From assembly GCA_045646925.1 (NCBI GenBank), contig JAZRLQ010000163.1, forward strand, positions 1 to 32,873: a stretch of DNA of 32,873 nt, written 5' to 3'. This document shows positions 31,378 to 32,873 of this stretch, in pieces (position 1 is the first letter of the stretch; each line of letters begins with the position of its first letter). A model generated the notes under the pieces. It made no database searches, was not told the origin of the DNA, and saw only the letters and a list, made by a program, of their open reading frames with translations. The position numbers and the translations under genes were made by a program. This DNA comes from QALR01 sp045646925. GTDB taxonomy: Bacteria > Bacillota > Clostridia > Oscillospirales > CAG-272.

Positions 31378-32873
31378 ATGTTAGATGCACATTTGATTGC
31401 CGAGACGCGTCCTCAGGTTCGTCCCGAGAACGTCGTTTTGTTCGGAGATTACCGTATCAGCGTACTTGCTGACAGACTTTTCCGAATCGAAAAAGATGAA
31501 AAGAGAGAATTTTGCGACGAAGCGACCGAAGCCGTTTGGTTTCGCGATATGGCGCCCGTGTCGTTTACCGTTGAGGAAACGGAAGGTGGCGTGAATATCA
31601 AGACGGCGCGCGTAACGCTCGCATTCAGAGATAAATTGGAAGAAAGCTACGTATTGCTCGACGGCGAAAAGAAGCCCTTGAACAACGAGGGCAACCTCCG
31701 CGGTACGTACAGCACGCTCGACCGTTGCAACGGCGACGATTACATGGAGACTGACGGCGTGACCGTTCTGCGCCAGATCGAGCTTGATTACGGCGTTGTA
31801 TCGAAGAGCGGCGTTGCCGTTCTCGATTATACGAGATCCTCCGTTCTGAAGCAGGACGGTATGATCACCAGAGAAAGAAACGACGAGCTTGATATCTACG
31901 TATTCGCTTACGGCCACGATTACAGAGCGGCGGTTCAGGCTTACTACATGATCTGCGGTGAAACGCCCCGTATCCCCCGTTACGCCTTCGGTAACTGGTG
32001 GAGCCGTTACTACGCGTACACGGAAGAGGAATACATCAACGTTATGGAGCGTATGGAGGACCGCGACATTCCGCTGACCGTTGCTACTGTGGATATGGAC
32101 TGGCACTGGTCGACTACACTCGACAAGGTGAAGAAGATCACCGAAAGCGGAAAGAACGACGAATTTCACGGCGGCAGAAGCGGTTGGACGGGCTATAGCT
32201 GGAACACCGACCTTTTCCCCGATTACAAGCGTTTTTTGAAGCGCCTGCAGGACAAGGGACTCAAGGTAACGCTGAATCTCCATCCCGCGACGGGCGTTCG
32301 TTATTTCGAGGATATGTATGAGGAAATGGCGACCGAGATGGGCATCGATCCCAAGACGGAAGCGCCCGTTCGTATCGATTTTACCTCCGATAAATTCATC
32401 AACGCATATTTCAAGATCCTTCACAAGCCCTATGAGCATGACGGCGTGGACTTCTGGTGGATCGACTGGCAGCAGGGCCCCCGCGCAAAAGCGCAGGGCA
32501 TCGATATCATGTGGGTTCTCAATCACTATCACACGTTGGATAACGGCAAGGAGCATATGCCCCTCATTCTTTCCCGTTACTCCGGCCTCGGCGCGCACCG
32601 CTACCCGCTCGGTTTCTCCGGTGATACCATGATCACTTGGAAAACGCTCGCTTATCTGCCTTACTTCACGGCAAACGCGACCAATATCGGCTTTACCTGG
32701 TGGAGCCACGATATCGGTGGTCACTTCAACGGCGCGAAGGATGACGAGCTTTACGTTCGTTCCGTTCAGTTCGGCGTATTCAGCCCGATCAATCGTCTCC
32801 ACTGCACCTCCGCGCGTTATATGACGAAGGAGCCCTCCTATTACATGAACGGCACGGGACTCGTTGCGGAAGA
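31378..32873 (+). CDS. GH31-family glycoside hydrolase (alpha-glucosidase/alpha-xylosidase type), N-terminal part
   Basis: The frame runs from ATG 31378 past the window end, giving 498 residues of a larger enzyme. GH31 landmarks are present: RYAFGNWWSRY, TVDMDWHW, LNLHPATGV, FWWIDWQQG (D363, nucleophile position), LSRYSGLGAHRYPLGFSGDT (D416, acid/base position) and WWSHDIGGH, then FSPINRLHC. The family removes alpha-linked glucose or xylose by a retaining mechanism. No signal peptide is seen. CTGAAAGGAAG precedes the start. It has its own promoter and palindromic leader, so it is controlled apart from the GH43 gene. Confidence 0.9.
   Translation, partial: MLDAHLIAETRPQVRPENVVLFGDYRISVLADRLFRIEKDEKREFCDEATEAVWFRDMAPVSFTVEETEGGVNIKTARVTLAFRDKLEESYVLLDGEKKPLNNEGNLRGTYSTLDRCNGDDYMETDGVTVLRQIELDYGVVSKSGVAVLDYTRSSVLKQDGMITRERNDELDIYVFAYGHDYRAAVQAYYMICGETPRIPRYAFGNWWSRYYAYTEEEYINVMERMEDRDIPLTVATVDMDWHWSTTLDKVKKITESGKNDEFHGGRSGWTGYSWNTDLFPDYKRFLKRLQDKGLKVTLNLHPATGVRYFEDMYEEMATEMGIDPKTEAPVRIDFTSDKFINAYFKILHKPYEHDGVDFWWIDWQQGPRAKAQGIDIMWVLNHYHTLDNGKEHMPLILSRYSGLGAHRYPLGFSGDTMITWKTLAYLPYFTANATNIGFTWWSHDIGGHFNGAKDDELYVRSVQFGVFSPINRLHCTSARYMTKEPSYYMNGTGLVAE

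Overview
The window looks like chromosomal DNA of a low-to-mid GC, Gram-positive member of the Clostridia, probably an uncultured gut lineage. Supporting signs are strong AGGAGG-type ribosome binding sites, TTG and GTG starts beside good Shine-Dalgarno sites, consensus sigma-A promoters (often with an extended TGn -10), SipW-type signal peptidases, an AgrB/AgrD pair, GEMM-I riboswitches and a FliB-type lysine methylase gene. No tRNA, rRNA, CRISPR array, transposase or phage gene was seen. Nearly all genes lie on the + strand.

Layout. (1) 1-549 is the end of a GH116-type glycoside hydrolase. (2) 603-25271 is one coherent surface and signalling region: a membrane diguanylate cyclase; a c-di-GMP-I (GEMM-I) riboswitch leading into a degenerate EAL protein and a membrane-anchored TasA-like protein; a probable major fibre subunit; a secreted protein with a nine-cysteine insert; a 1892-residue exported protein; and a minor fibre subunit. 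A second GEMM-I riboswitch then leads into a SipW-type signal peptidase, a membrane-anchored McrB-like AAA+ ATPase, its coiled-coil partner (possibly DUF2357-like), a second SipW-type peptidase and a c-di-GMP phosphodiesterase. A separate promoter drives a DUF5317-like protein, a kinase-less AgrC-like membrane protein, AgrB and AgrD, followed by a six-TM GGDEF/HD-GYP protein. (3) 25369-28114 is a MoxR / DUF58 / small membrane protein operon. (4) 28117-32873 holds a Gfo/Idh/MocA dehydrogenase, a FliB-type methylase, a GH43 enzyme and the start of a GH31 enzyme, so carbohydrate genes flank the region on both sides.

How it may work (inference). c-di-GMP made by the local GGDEF proteins and removed by the local EAL and HD-GYP proteins would be read by two riboswitches that gate both the structural genes and the export/processing genes of an extracellular fibre. 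The agr genes would add cell-density input. The McrB-like ATPase pair between the two signal peptidases is the least expected part. It suggests an AAA+ machine of a restriction-system family reused at the membrane for secretion or assembly. Hairpin-rich intergenic repeats surround the major subunit gene.
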